Of a DNA stretch of 64,000 nucleotides, positions 1-12,972 are shown piece by piece. A program made the position numbers and the translations under genes. This DNA is from Elysia chlorotica (lineage: Eukaryota > Mollusca > Gastropoda > Plakobranchidae), in contig RQTK01000526.1 in NCBI GenBank assembly GCA_003991915.1, positions 17,478 to 81,477 on the forward strand, in the 5' to 3' direction. Numbering within the stretch: the stretch's first letter is position 1; every line of letters begins with the position of its first letter. A model generated the notes under the pieces. The model did no database searches. It was not told where the DNA came from and saw nothing but the letters and a program-made list of their open reading frames with translations.

Positions 1-1689
1 AGATCTAGATGAGTTAACCATTTGAATTTCTAAAGTGGGTAACGCAATGTTAAATCTCACATCCATTGTTAAGACATATATTCTAAAGAAAACGTAATAA
101 ATACGTGTCACCATAATGTTCTAAACAGTTGTATAAGTAAAAAAATTAAAGCGATGAATGCTCCCATGAAAAACACAACAACAAACAACTTGAACACATA
201 CACATTTTAGTAATCAAATATCTAACAAGAAGCTCAAAGGCTAAAAACAGAGAGACGCGTTAAACCATTGCTCACAATTGTGAGCGCAAAAACTTTTAAC
301 AAAAAAAAAAAAGAGGGGTGTTGGTGATTAGGTATAGAAGTAAAACATATCTTCCGAAAAAATTGATCATAACATTAGTGCAGAAATGTTAAAAACCAGG
401 CTTAAGGTTGAGGAGGTCTAATGCATAAAAATTCTCTCATAAAAAGCGAATATTTAATGCTAGTAAAATGCCACGCAATGGAAAAAAATCAGTGCCGAAA
501 GGTGACATTATAATTTGACACACACTGTGTGCAGGGGATGCAATGCTGCATTATTAATGAAACCCAAGGACTGCCTCCTGTACAAATCTATTCAGACACA
601 CCGCTTCAATTTGCAACGGTGTGTCACCGTTTGGAGACAGAGAACCAGAAAAAAAAAATCATCACGTTCTTCATGGCCGTTGAGTTGAACGAATATTCTT
701 TGGGCTTGAACGCTTCAGGTTTACCCCTTCCTTCATCTTAATTTACTTTCTTTGCTGCATCTTGTCGCGTCTTTACACAGTAGACACTTTTTTGTGAAAA
801 GACATTAGAGAGAATGAAACAGGATGCAAGCAAGCAGAACGAGTTTCTGTGCTACGGGCGACAGAAGACTGTGAAGGGACAGAGAGGGTGGGCTCGGTAT
901 AAGTGACTGTACATGTTTCAGTTTAGCTGTTCCCCTGGTTTTAAGACTGATGGAGGCCCGGTGGAGCAATTTCATGTAGCCTGGCCCTACTGGGAACAAC
1001 AAAAACAATTACTAAAATGGCACGGTAAGTTGAGGGGAAATGTCAACTTATTTGTCACTCCTCGTTCTCGTTACAAGTTGTGTACGAGGCAGGGACATTC
1101 TTTGGAGGGAAACATTGGTACATGTATTGAAACAAAAACATTACAAGTAATTTGAAGAAGTAACAAAAGGCTTCAACAAAGCGGGAGAAAACGAGACTAA
1201 AACGAAAAACTATAATTTATTAGGTTAGAATTTTACTTTGTGATTCAGTATGTCTTGTACTGTTGATTATCTAGTAAGCGTCTTATATCACTTTATAATA
1301 TTCGTATACACATACATCGCGCTTAAGGTGAAACAAAGAAAACCCCAGATAAGCGCATTCTGTGAAATCATCCACATGTTATGTTTTATCAGTAGAGATA
1401 AAAAGATTAAAATAACATCACCAGGAAGGAGCAATGTGTGAATGACACAGGGCGCGCGCAAGGCATGATGGGAAATGACAGAGGTTAAGTAAAGTCATCG
1501 TCTTGAATGCGTCTCAAAACAGTCCATATAATCAGAGACATAACGCTATTAACAGTGTCAGGCGGTTTATCATGGAACCAATTTATAAAAATAGAGGGAG
1601 AAAAAAAAAAGAAAGTAAACAGGAAAAGAATGCACAATGCCTAATTCTTGTTTGTCGTTTATAAGCCTTAGTCTTGCCCTCTATAAATT

Positions 1690-1820
1690 AATTTACATTA
1701 TACATAATATCCGCCTGGCTCATAATTATCTCTCTATCTCTGTCTGTGTGTCTGACTGAATTCATTTACATTATACATAATATCCGCCTGGTTCATAATT
1801 GTCTGTGTGTCTGTCTGCCC
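1690..1820. repeat. short tandem duplication, about 80 bp
   Basis: TTTACATTATACATAATATC CGCCTGG occurs twice with TCTGTGTGTCTG after each copy. Confidence 0.85.
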
Positions 1821-2547
1821 CACTCTCCTCGCATCCATCATATATTTCTTTTCGGTCTAGTTAACCTAACACAGCCGTCCAGGTCACTAACTTGTCTTGT
1901 TATTGGAGTCAACTACCTGTTTATCCAAAGTCTAGATCTTAGCTTTTTAGCCTCCAACATGGGCAGGTTTGCGTGACCACTTACGGTCCACTATTTCATT
2001 TTCTTTATCTGCGTCACACGATCTCCCCATACGTTCTTACCCTCGCAGTAAGCAATACCCTTAACTGTGCTGTGTGTGGCAAAGTCCGAATCCATAAAAA
2101 AAGAAGACCCGATGGGATGTTCACAGAGAAACATGTATCTAACATGACAAGGAAAACAGAGCCGTCTGTAGACATTTTCCATCGTCATTTATTACACATA
2201 TAAATGTAGTAGAAAAAGAAAGCCTTTTCACACTGTTTCCCTGATTCAACATTACAAGGTTTTCATATTACATTTATAATCATGTATTACATACACACGA
2301 AAGTATTAAAAATGATACCTAATGAAACCAGGTTTCCGTTAAATACATGGATTGTGACATTCCAAAATTATTCCTTTGTGTTTAGCGGGTACAAAATCGA
2401 CCCCCTAGAAGTGGTAGCCAGTCTTACGTTTAGCGGAGTGTCTGAAAGTACAGCACGGAGATAGGTATAGGTGTGGTCAGAAGGCATGCGGAAAGGTGTG
2501 TGGGGCATATTAGATAAAGTCATTGTGTGGATTACATGTACATAAAA

Positions 2548-2549
<2 letters not shown>

Positions 2550-2599
<50 letters not shown>
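2550..2599. repeat. (GA)n microsatellite
   Basis: About 50 bp of uninterrupted AG repeats. Confidence 0.97.
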
Positions 2600-2602
<3 letters not shown>

Positions 2603-5249
2603 TCTCCTCCTTTGCGTCTATTATAAAGCGTAGGAATAAAAAAAGCTGCCCGTTCCATATACATGTACGTACCATTGTAAGCCTTTTTATTTTTGTATCG
2701 ACATAAAAGCCTTGGTCGAGACTACCTTAAGCTCATTCGCAGCCAGTATAATTCAATGCGAGTTAAGACTGGCACTGACAAACATAAAACAAATTAATGC
2801 AAATCTGTACCTAGAGTCTAAATAAAGTCCAAGAGTTAGAGGAGATCGACATTGTATAGATGTAATCAGCAGGCGAAGGGTAGGGTCCCCTGGTATAAAT
2901 GCTAATACTGTTGTTCTCTATTTGATTTATATTTTAAATATGTTAGTTCTGGGAGAAAAAATGGGTTCAAATGAATTTTGGGCTCATACAGGCGATCCAA
3001 ATAAGTACAATAGAACAAGTCGACTGTGACGATTTTACGTCTTGAAACCATACAACAAATATACACTCGTAGCGTGTTTTGAATTTACCGAAATAAGCAC
3101 AACCATACTTTTACAGTTTGTCCAATGGTCATAACTATTGGTTAGATCCAAAAGGACGCGAATTGTTAATACAGTACATGCAACTGCTTGTCCTTCCGAT
3201 TCATTGTTTTAGAAAAAAGCCTGCGGTTTATCCCCATGTAGAAAATAATGTAGGTGGCTTGGGATAATCTGATAATTGTAAGAATTGTGGGAGAATATTA
3301 CTAATAACTAAGCTGAAAACACTGAAAATCGCCTCGCTTACGTTATTGGAAGGCTTAAGAGGGGCACAATCCTTGGAGTAAAGTTACTATTTGGAGCTGT
3401 TCGTCCTTCTCATAAACGATTCTGAGGTGATATAGGACTGTCCACTTCGCAGTTCGCAGTTAAGCCACGAAACGGAAATCTAGAGTCATTGTGTTGTGCC
3501 CAGTGCCCAAAGACTTAACGGTATGTATTGTGCCTGTTGTCTGCGGCGACCCTGTAATTATTTGGCAATGAACGCCAGCTGATGACCAGGTATTTGGGCG
3601 AGTCGCACAAAGGATGCACTGTCACCTCTCCCGGCACTGGTCAGTTCTCGGCCGGCCATCAGAAGCCTTGCGATAATAAGGGCCATAGCAAAATGAAGAC
3701 GGTACTAAGGGAATCTATTCCGACGTCCAATCAAACCTCTATCCTAGACTTAAAGAGCCAATGAACGATGAGAAAACTCCATGCCTGATGGGCGTGACTA
3801 TGTCACCCGTAAATGTCGCATGGATCGCAAAGACTGCCTTTAACGGTCCCAAGCCCCGAGTACGTGGACGGGCTGAGCACATAATTGCTGGTGGTGGTCA
3901 AGTCCGAGCTTAAGTCAAGTTTTTTTTTCTTCTCTTGACCAGTGTTACGTTTACAATGCGTATTGAAAGGGGGCTTGACCCGCTCTCGACAGATGGCGAT
4001 CGTAACCTCTCATCTGAAGCAACACTGGACATGACAAAACATACCACATAGAGATTATTACTCTCTCGTCTCTACAGCCTTCTTTTTGAAGTCCGAGCTT
4101 ACTTCATACCAATCATACCGAAGATTACGTGTATTTTATACTATGCAAGTTAAAAAAAGACCACACTCAAAGAAATAAATCAGTATATAATGCAGGGAAA
4201 TAAAAAGAAGATATAAATATATATATTTCAGAAGTGCCACGAATGTCTTCATGTCGATAGAGGATACAGTGCGCCAAGACCTTTCTATCATTGACTTAAT
4301 AGAAGGCCTTGAGAATATAAATACACTACCCTACGCGCCAGTAGGCGTTGTATAACTAGGAATGGAGAATTTTGGCAGGCTTTATCCGAAAAACCGTTGC
4401 TATTTACTTGGCATTTTGAATAAATTAATAAGCCAACATTTTGCACAAGCTCGGCTCGTGCTGGGCCGCATACCTAGTATAGAATTATTAACAAAGTAAA
4501 TTGTTTCATTGTGGCATTTAACATTCAAACATTCAGCCTCCACATTAACGCCGTATAATAATTATTGCGTTCGCTGCTTACAAAGCAAGAACCGCGCTTA
4601 TTGAGAAAATTTCATATAATGGGTTAACTGAGACCTCCGATAAAAAAGCTGTAAAACTGGGCTTAAAGCAGGTCTTAGGCGGCAACTATTTAAGGCTCTT
4701 ATGATTCAACTTTAAGTTATAAATACCGTTTTTCAATATATATATTATATCACTTTTTTACTATCCCACGTTTCACTACCATTGATCCCTTAATATCTTA
4801 ACTTCAAAAGAATTTTTTTTTGGTACATTCACCAACAAATTTCATGAAATAAAGCGCGGGACAAAAACTTTGCGCTGTACATAAGTGCAGTTTTAGAATT
4901 TTTTTTTTTACGCGACTCCGATTTAACGAGTGAACGCGCCTCTCGAAAGTGGAACTGTATTGCAAGGTTTCCCGACTTCAAAAGCTTCAGGTCTATAATA
5001 AGTAAATCCATTGATTGATTTTGTCCTCTGAAGCACGCAATGGATCACACAACTTGGCACGCGTCTTTTCTACAAAAGGCGAGAAGTCACAATCACAATA
5101 AGCAAATATCGCACTCGCCGTGCCAAGATACAGAGGCCGTCTTTGAACATGGGAATAATATTGAAAAGAATAAATGAACCAAGTAAAAAAAAAGGTCTCG
5201 TAGAAAACAAAACGTGTGGCTAAGAACACATACACACACAAACAAACAG

Positions 5250-5315
5250 AACAACAACAACAACAACAACAACAACATCAGCAACAACAACAACAACAAA
5301 ACAACAAAATAACAA

Positions 5316-5350
<35 letters not shown>
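5250..5350. repeat. (CAA)n and (AAT)n microsatellites
   Basis: A CAA tract (5250-5306) is followed by an AAT tract (5314-5350). Confidence 0.95.
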
Positions 5351-8300
5351 AAATAAAAATAATAATAAGAAACAGGATATTCATCGACTGCCAATCAAGC
5401 TTAAAAAAACAGTAACAAATAATATAAAATACGAGAAAAACATATACCGGTACACCTCACATGTATTTATCTATTGTTGCTACTTTCTCCACCATCTGTT
5501 CGACTAAAGCTTTCAATACGACGCGCGGATAACTTTCCTTTTCTCATTGTAAACCCAGTACACTACAAACAATTAGTCCTTTCTTTGCGGCGGTGTGCAT
5601 GCACCTCTTCAGGTTTTCTCAATGTCAAGCCGAATCGCTTAGGCCAAGCTAAAAAATAAATAACTACAATCAAGGCACACATTTCTCCTTACAGCCCTAC
5701 TTATAATCACCAAGACATCGTAGGACAAAGGCAGTATATTTCCTTGGCTTCCGGCGCCTAATGAATGTGGTACATGTACAAGAAAAAAGCAAGCTCCCCT
5801 AACATGCCTGTAAAAAACAACCCATAGTTCACAGCGAGACAGGCCGCGGCGAAAACAATAGAACGCATAGACAAAACAAAAGCGACAGAAGGTGCAGCTA
5901 AGTCCTTTTCTACGTTTCTACTTTTGCGAACAGTTAAAGAAAAGGGTGCAGTGCAGATCTTGTATCCGATTGCTGAAAGGGCACAAGAAGCAACAACAAA
6001 AAACGTTGTGAATGGCTGGGGTGAGTGTGCGGGTAGATTCTGGTAAATGGACGTGAAAGTAAAGTCAGGGAGAGGTTAGAGCAGGTCGGGCTAGGTCGGG
6101 CTGAAAGAGTCAATGCAGGTAAGGGATTGGGGCACCACACAAATGCAGGCCTAGACAAGGGTGCATTCATACGCCGACCCTGGGTGGCTGGGGTCAGGTT
6201 GACAGAGGTCATGCATGCACCAATTAAATGTCACTGATCCTGCCCCCTGCACTCACAGGGACCGTGACAGTTTTTTCCCATTCTCAACAGAACAAAGCGA
6301 ACTCCAAAGCTAACTCCAATGCACCTAGATTCTAGATCTGGTCATTTCTAAAACAAAAAGGGAAAAAAATCACATCTTAAGGAGTCCTGTCCCACAGGAA
6401 AACTCCGTTCTGGAGTCTCCGCCCCCCATCTTCTGTGAACGCGCGAGAAAAGATATGATTGTCCCCAAACATCAATGAGATCGTTCTGCATGTCCGCCGT
6501 GTCCTGAGAAAACCCGAGTGTGGCTCTCACGGCCAAACTTTCGCTCAGGCTGCAGTGGCGACCTGGTACAGCATTGTGTACAGTCCAAGAAACCTTTACT
6601 GACCCCTCGCCGTACATGGGGGAAAAAGAAAAAGAAAAACAACAGCAACAGTAAATGGCAAAAAATCCAAAGAAAGAGCAGTGTCTTATAAGGAAGAGTG
6701 GAAACCCATTATCTTTTTGCCGCCGCCTGCTCCAGATAAAAGGAATCGTTTCATTTAATATACTGGCCAAGAGTGAGGGGATAGAGTCGCGATAGCGCGC
6801 GTACATAGAGAAACGTCTCATTTCAATTGTCCCTGATAAGCCTTGCCTTTCTTTTAGCCTGAAGTAGTGAAAGTAGGGGCCACTTCAACCAAAAAGCTTT
6901 TCTGATCGAATTAAGACGCGGCAGGTGCTTACTCTTTCAAAGCCATATCGCAGAGTGTGGATGTTGTCCTCACAACCTATTATTTCTGGACTACGAAAAA
7001 AGAAATCTGCTCGAAAAGGCGGAATTCCTATCCAGTTTCTTCAGCAAACAAATAAGGAAAACTCTCGATCTCTTTCCCCGCCTTGAAGCTTCGAGTGATA
7101 GGCAAAGAATAGGCTCACTTCTCGCCACTCGTCATAAAGCTACAAGGAAAACACCAGAAACAAAGGGCATAACGGCGAGGAAATGAGAAAGGATAGCTCG
7201 ATGGAGAGAGTGTGACGGGCAAACTAGATTACATAAATATGGGAAGGTTCAGGCGATCATAACCCATGAAGACTAGCGGGTAAAGACGGTTTAAATTAAA
7301 AAAAAAATTAGAGTGTATAAAGCGTGGCATGTTGATAATTCTGCTCGAAAGAATGGTGGTTTTACACATGATTGGCTTCCATTATCACGGGCGAGTGCCG
7401 CACAAAATTACGTTAAATCTAACTTTGAATGGGTAGGAAAACATGATCTTTTCTGCTGTATGGTCGGGGTATCCCCTCCGCCCTGGCGAGAAACAGCGCG
7501 TGCTTGATTCGAAGTGAATGGTCTAGATCTGATTGCGATATCTCGAGAAATCGTATTTATTTAAAATCCAGGCCTTTACAATCGTCATAATCATCGGCGT
7601 ACTTTCATTATTCGCCCTTCTGTTTTCTCTTCTTCCTTTTCTTGTTTTGGTTTGACCATTTCCATTTAAATTCACATTTGTGTCCATTTCATTTTGTGGA
7701 TTTTGCAAAAAAAAAAAAAGTTCAAAAGAACCACTAAATATAATAGAATTGACACAAATCATACAATTGCAGCCAGGATGTATTAAGAAAATTCACAAAG
7801 CAAAGCCCACTAGCACGCGCGTCGAAAAACCTTTTAGACACGCTCGTAGCCCAATTTCCCTAAAAGAATAAGACAGCTGGTCTAGCTCTGTTGAAGAGAA
7901 ACAAAAGACTTCTCACCTTTAACTGTGCCAAAAACGTGACCGGACAGCACCGCGCTAACAATGGGAGCCGGGTGAGACAGAGAGCCAATGGGGGCTCGAG
8001 CCAGCTAGCCAGCCACACGAGGCTTTGTTACTTGTAACTTACACAGAGAGAATGGGTACATGTATGGGAAAGGGGTTGACCACTAGTTTTGAAATTTATA
8101 AACCCCGAGATAGATACGATGGTACTTTAATTTTTAAAGAATCTATTGTACGCTTCTGGCTGGCGATATATTCAACAATATAAAGCTGTTGCTGTGACAA
8201 TCTTTTTTCCCAAAACAAAATTTTTACAGCTGTGGCGACATCTCTACTGAACACCCCCCCCCCTCCCAAACCATTCGCCATTGCCCCATGTTTGAAGATT

Positions 8301-9944
8301 AAAAATAAAATCTGTTAAAAATTCTACACCATCCTCTTTTTATCTCTTTTCTTTTCTCTGTCTCTCTTTCTTTCTGGACCAAAGCCAAGTTGTGAAAACA
8401 CAGCCCGGCTAGTGAAAAGCCTCCCAAAAACAGAGGTCTAAAGAGGTCAGGGCGCCACATTGGAGTGGCCCAACACTATCTGTCGCTGACAGCCAAACTG
8501 ATAGCCTTTCTATTGAACCTCATTACACCCCGGGTCACCGGTAGCCGAATTTGGGGCCAAAATGTTAAGTTTTGGCCGTCCTACAATGATGGGTAGCAAA
8601 GGCAGGACACAAAAGAGCGCCTTCGGTATTTGGACACAACGGGGAAAGCGATGGTACACAGCAGTGCCATCGTCCAACACCAACAGCCGGCTCTTGTGAG
8701 CCATCTGCTTTGGACGCAACCCGAATGAGTTACTCCCCTCGATCGGCTAATTTCGGCGATTAGAGACACTTAGCCCTTATTAGGGATTCTTCCCCCGTCT
8801 GGGTCAGAGTCTGGGCTACGTAATTATGCCAGGGTCTGGGGTGGTGTAACACTGTGACACTGTAACACTGACCTTGCCACCACTGCTCCAGTTCTCCGCA
8901 TCCACATCCTGTTTGGGGGAATTTCTTTATTGCCACCTTTTGTGTAACTTTCGCTTGCTGTAACAGTGACATAATTTTAACGGCCCCCAAAACTAAACTA
9001 GGCTGATTTTCAAATCGCAGTAGGGTAAAAAAAAAAGAAAGACATTGGGAGGGTCTTAATTAGTCGTTAGACCAGGAGCAGCTGTTGCTTGGCCAATCTC
9101 AGAGAACTGACCGATATCAGTGTGTTTAAAATAATTGAACAAATTGAAAAAAACAACATTTGATTAAAAAAGGCAAAAACAACCCTGGACAAGACATAGA
9201 TGTACAATTAACTTGGGTTTTAAAAAAAGTTTTAAGACCTTGCATGCGCTCCAGTGATCTCCACGCTCTGCTAAAATGACACTCAGTTCCGTCATGGCTG
9301 GGATAAGGTGAAATTAATTATCATCGCATTACTTGTATTATGAGCTCATCAGATTGTGTATACCAATAGGTAAAAAATAAGGATCAGCTAACACACTGTT
9401 TTTATACATGTATAGTAACTGTTGAAGTGTGGAACCATCGACTAAATTCAAATGTAGGTGCTGTGCGAAAAATATCAACAAAAAGTAAAATAAATTAAAA
9501 GCTAATGTCATATTTCGCTAGGTTACATTATGATACACGTTCCTTGCCTTTAATAAAGGTACATCATACAGGGTATACATTATGGCTATATTATCATTGC
9601 GGTATCGTCATTACAGGTGTCGTATCATTAACTACAACAGGTCTTAATAGCCTTGCCACAGGTGTGCGCGTTCAGCCAACCAGAGATAAAAATCCCGTAC
9701 ATGTTCTTTGAAAGATTAATTACTAGTAGGTCTCTGAATCTATTCATTGTGGACACGGATACAAAGTGATGTCCACAGATCCCGTCAAGCAATATAGCAG
9801 TTTTATTATTGTTGTGACGTGGATTTACATTACAGGCATGAAAGTGATCACGATAATGCTGAACATTATTTTATTATATTATCTAGGGAAATGGAAGCAT
9901 GTAGATAGAAAGAGAGGTAGCTAGACATAGTTTGAGAGAGAATG

Positions 9945-10250
<306 letters not shown>

Positions 10251-10283
10251 ATGGGAAGGGGGGGGGGGCGGTAATGAAAGGTA

Positions 10284-10419
10284 CCCACACAAATCTAACA
10301 AGTCCTGTAAACTTACAATGTCGAGCGAGGAAATTACCAACGCTTTCCTCTTTGAGGCCTATTTTTCTGATGTGTTAATGGCCGTGTCTGAGTCAGTTTG
10401 GCCCCAACTGGTTAACTGG
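10284..10419 (+). repeat. core segment L2, copy 1
   Basis: About 136 bp bounded on the left by GGTACCC and on the right by TCATGTCCCCGCGC. It is present inverted at 10889-11023 and partly inverted at 12869-12944. It contains a 40-codon open frame beginning at ATG 10318. Confidence 0.9.
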
Positions 10420-10440
10420 TCATGTCCCCGCGCTCTCTAA
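10318..10440 (+). CDS. small open frame in core segment L2 (unrecognised)
   Basis: 40 codons from ATG 10318 to TAA, starting MSSEEITNAFLFEAYFSDVL. It has a mixed, protein-like composition without the low-complexity bias of the surrounding GA tracts. It resembles no family I know. It may be an exon fragment carried by the repeat or chance. Confidence 0.2.
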   Translation: MSSEEITNAFLFEAYFSDVLMAVSESVWPQLVNWSCPRAL

Positions 10441-10888
10441 TCTCCGAAGCGTGAACAATATTTTCATGTCAAAAAATCTTTTTCACTGGTGACAGTCGCA
10501 GCGCCAATGTCTATGCAACTGTATCATGTCCGATAGATTTAAGTCGACAAGGCGAAGAAAATGATGATGTAAGGCATGGAAATGTTGGTCATGACGCTAT
10601 AACTGGATTGAAATAATTGATTTAAATTTGAAGGAATAAAAGGAAAACACATTTATTAAGGGATGAAGTGGAAACATGGAAAAAGAGAGTGAGGGTGAAC
10701 GAGATGAAGAAGAGAGAGAGAAAGAGACTGACACATACAGAATAAATAGAGTGAAAGAGATCATGAGAGAGGAAGAAAGAGAGATAGATAGATAGAGAGG
10801 GAGAGACAAATACAGAGACATAGAGAGGTAGAGAGATATACGGGAAGGAAAAAAACGGGAGGGGGGGGGGGGTTAATGAAAGGTACCC

Positions 10889-11023
10889 CCAGTTAACCAG
10901 TTGGGGCCAAACTGACTCAGACACGGCCATTAACACATCAGAAAAATAGGCCTCAAAGAGGAAAGCGTTGGTAATTTCCTCGCTCGACATTGTAAGTTTA
11001 CAGGACTTGTTAGATTTGTGTGG
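10889..11023 (-). repeat. core segment L2, copy 2, inverted, centre of the palindrome
   Basis: Reverse complement of copy 1 without visible change. It is flanked by AAAGGTACC on the left and GGTACCTTT on the right. Confidence 0.9.
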
Positions 11024-12825
11024 GTACCTTTCATTAACCCCCCCCCCCCCTTCCCTTATATCTCTCTACCTCTCTTGTCCTCTATATCTCTCCCTTCTAT
11101 CTATCTATCTTTCTTTTCTCTCTCTCTCATCTCTTTCACTCTATTTTTATTATGTTAGTCTCTTTCTCTCTCTCTTCTTCTCTCTTCTCTCTCTCCTCTC
11201 TCTCTCTTCTCTTTTTTCTCCATCTTTCATCCCATTCCTTATAAATGTGTTTTCCTTTTATTCCTCAAATTTAAATCAATTATTTCAATCCAGTTATCGT
11301 CATGACCATACTCTATGCCTTACATCATCATTTTTTCGCCTTGTCGCTTAATCTATCGGACATGATACAGTCATAGACATTGGCGCTGCGACTGTCACAG
11401 TGAAAAAGATTTTTTGACAGAAAATATTGTTCACGCTTCTCCTCTTCTTCTCTCTCCCTCCTTCTCTCTTCTATCTATCTATCCTTCTTCTATCTACTAT
11501 CTATCTATCTATCTACCTTCTTCTCTTCTACATCTCCTCAATCATGTCTAGCTACCTCTCTTTCTATCTACATGTTTCCATTTCCCTAGATAATATAATA
11601 AAATAATGTTCAGCATTATCGTGACCACTCTCATGCCTGTAATGTAAATCCACGTCACAACAATAATAAAACTGCTATATTGCTTGACGGGATCTGTGGA
11701 CATCACTTTGTATCCGTGTCCACAATGAATAGATTCAGAGACCTGCTAGTAATTAATCTTTCAAAGAACATGTACGGGATTTTTATCTCTGGTTGGCTGA
11801 ACGCGCACACCTGTGGCAAGGCTATTAAGACCTGTTGTAGTAAATACGACACCGTAATGACGATACCGCAATGATACTATAGCCATAATGTATACCCTGT
11901 ATGATGTACCTTTATTAAAGGCAAGGAACGTGTATCATAATGTAACCTAGCGAAATATGACATTAGCTTTTAATTTATTTTACTTTTTGTTGATATTTTT
12001 CGCACAGCACCTACATTTGAATTTAGTCGATGGTTCCACACTTCAACTATACATGTATAAAAACAGTGTGTTAGCTGATCGTTATTTTTTACTTATTGGT
12101 ATACACAATCTGATGAGCTCATAATACAATTAATGCTGGGAACTTTTCTTACGTTCAGACGCATACTGGATATTTGTCCACGGGCATAAAAAAATGCGCG
12201 ATCTAAGACAATGACAACTATAGTTGTGCACAGTCAGGAAAACATTTATAAAACGATGAGAATGTATGTTACAGGATGCAGATAGTGAGTTTATCTGTGA
12301 AAGAAAGAAGAGCAACAAGCGCAATACCACAAGTACTTCATACTGTAATCTGAGCTGAAACAAAATAAAATTAAAAAAAAAACAACTGACGGGCTCTTGA
12401 TACTATACTTATTTTAGAAAAATACAGCATTTTATCTGCGAAAGAGGTATAAAACGCGATTATGGGTGTACATAAAGGGTTAGGGTTCAGCTCACGCAAC
12501 CTTATCGTCAACTGTCACGAACTTTGAAAAAGCGTTTAAGATCATGACGATAAACCTTGATATTGTAGTTCTAAACCACAAGGCAAGACAACGATTAATT
12601 TAGTCCCATGGAGCTGACATGGCCAAGAAGTGTGAAGGATGTGGCACATATATTTCTCGGGGCACTTATAATAGAAGTCGTACGGGGGAAAACCGTGCAC
12701 ACAATAAAAAGATGCAGATAGGGGAGAATATAGAAAGACAAAACAGACGGCGCCAGTAAAAAAGAAGAGAAAACAAGGCACACATAAACTACAACTGGTG
12801 CTATTGATTCAAATTCCAGGGAGGT

Positions 12826-12868
12826 GAACTGGCGCAAGTGGTAGAGCGTCGGTATCTTTATAGAGAGG
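12826..12868 (+). repeat. tRNA-like SINE head fragment
   Basis: TGGCGCAAGTGGTAGAGCGTC resembles the D-arm and A box of a tRNA-derived SINE. It stops abruptly at the L2 copy. Confidence 0.4.
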
Positions 12869-12972
12869 ATAGGCCTCAAAGAGGAAAGCGTTGGTAATTT
12901 CCTCGCTCGACATTGTAAGTTTACAGGACTTGTTAGATTTGTGTTCATGTCCCCGCGCTCTCTAATCTCCGA
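12869..12972 (-). repeat. core segment L2, partial copy 3, joined to the copy-1 right flank
   Basis: 12869-12944 matches L2 in inverted orientation. It is followed at 12945-12972 by TCATGTCCCCGCGCTCTCTA and on to CTCCGA in plus orientation, the same flank that follows copy 1 at 10420-10447. The flank is thus joined to opposite ends of L2 in the two places. Confidence 0.88.

Larger units (their letters stand above)
1..9325. other. no gene recognised
   Basis: AT-rich sequence with short open frames that carry no family signature. It holds a small tandem duplication at 1690, microsatellites at 2550 and 5250, and moderately GC-rich unique stretches at about 6340-6830 and 8400-8990. None supports a gene. 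Undetected exons remain possible. Confidence 0.5.

Noticed and set aside
6348..6821. 157-codon minus-strand open frame
   Set aside because: No recognised domain, atypical composition, and no splice or homology support.
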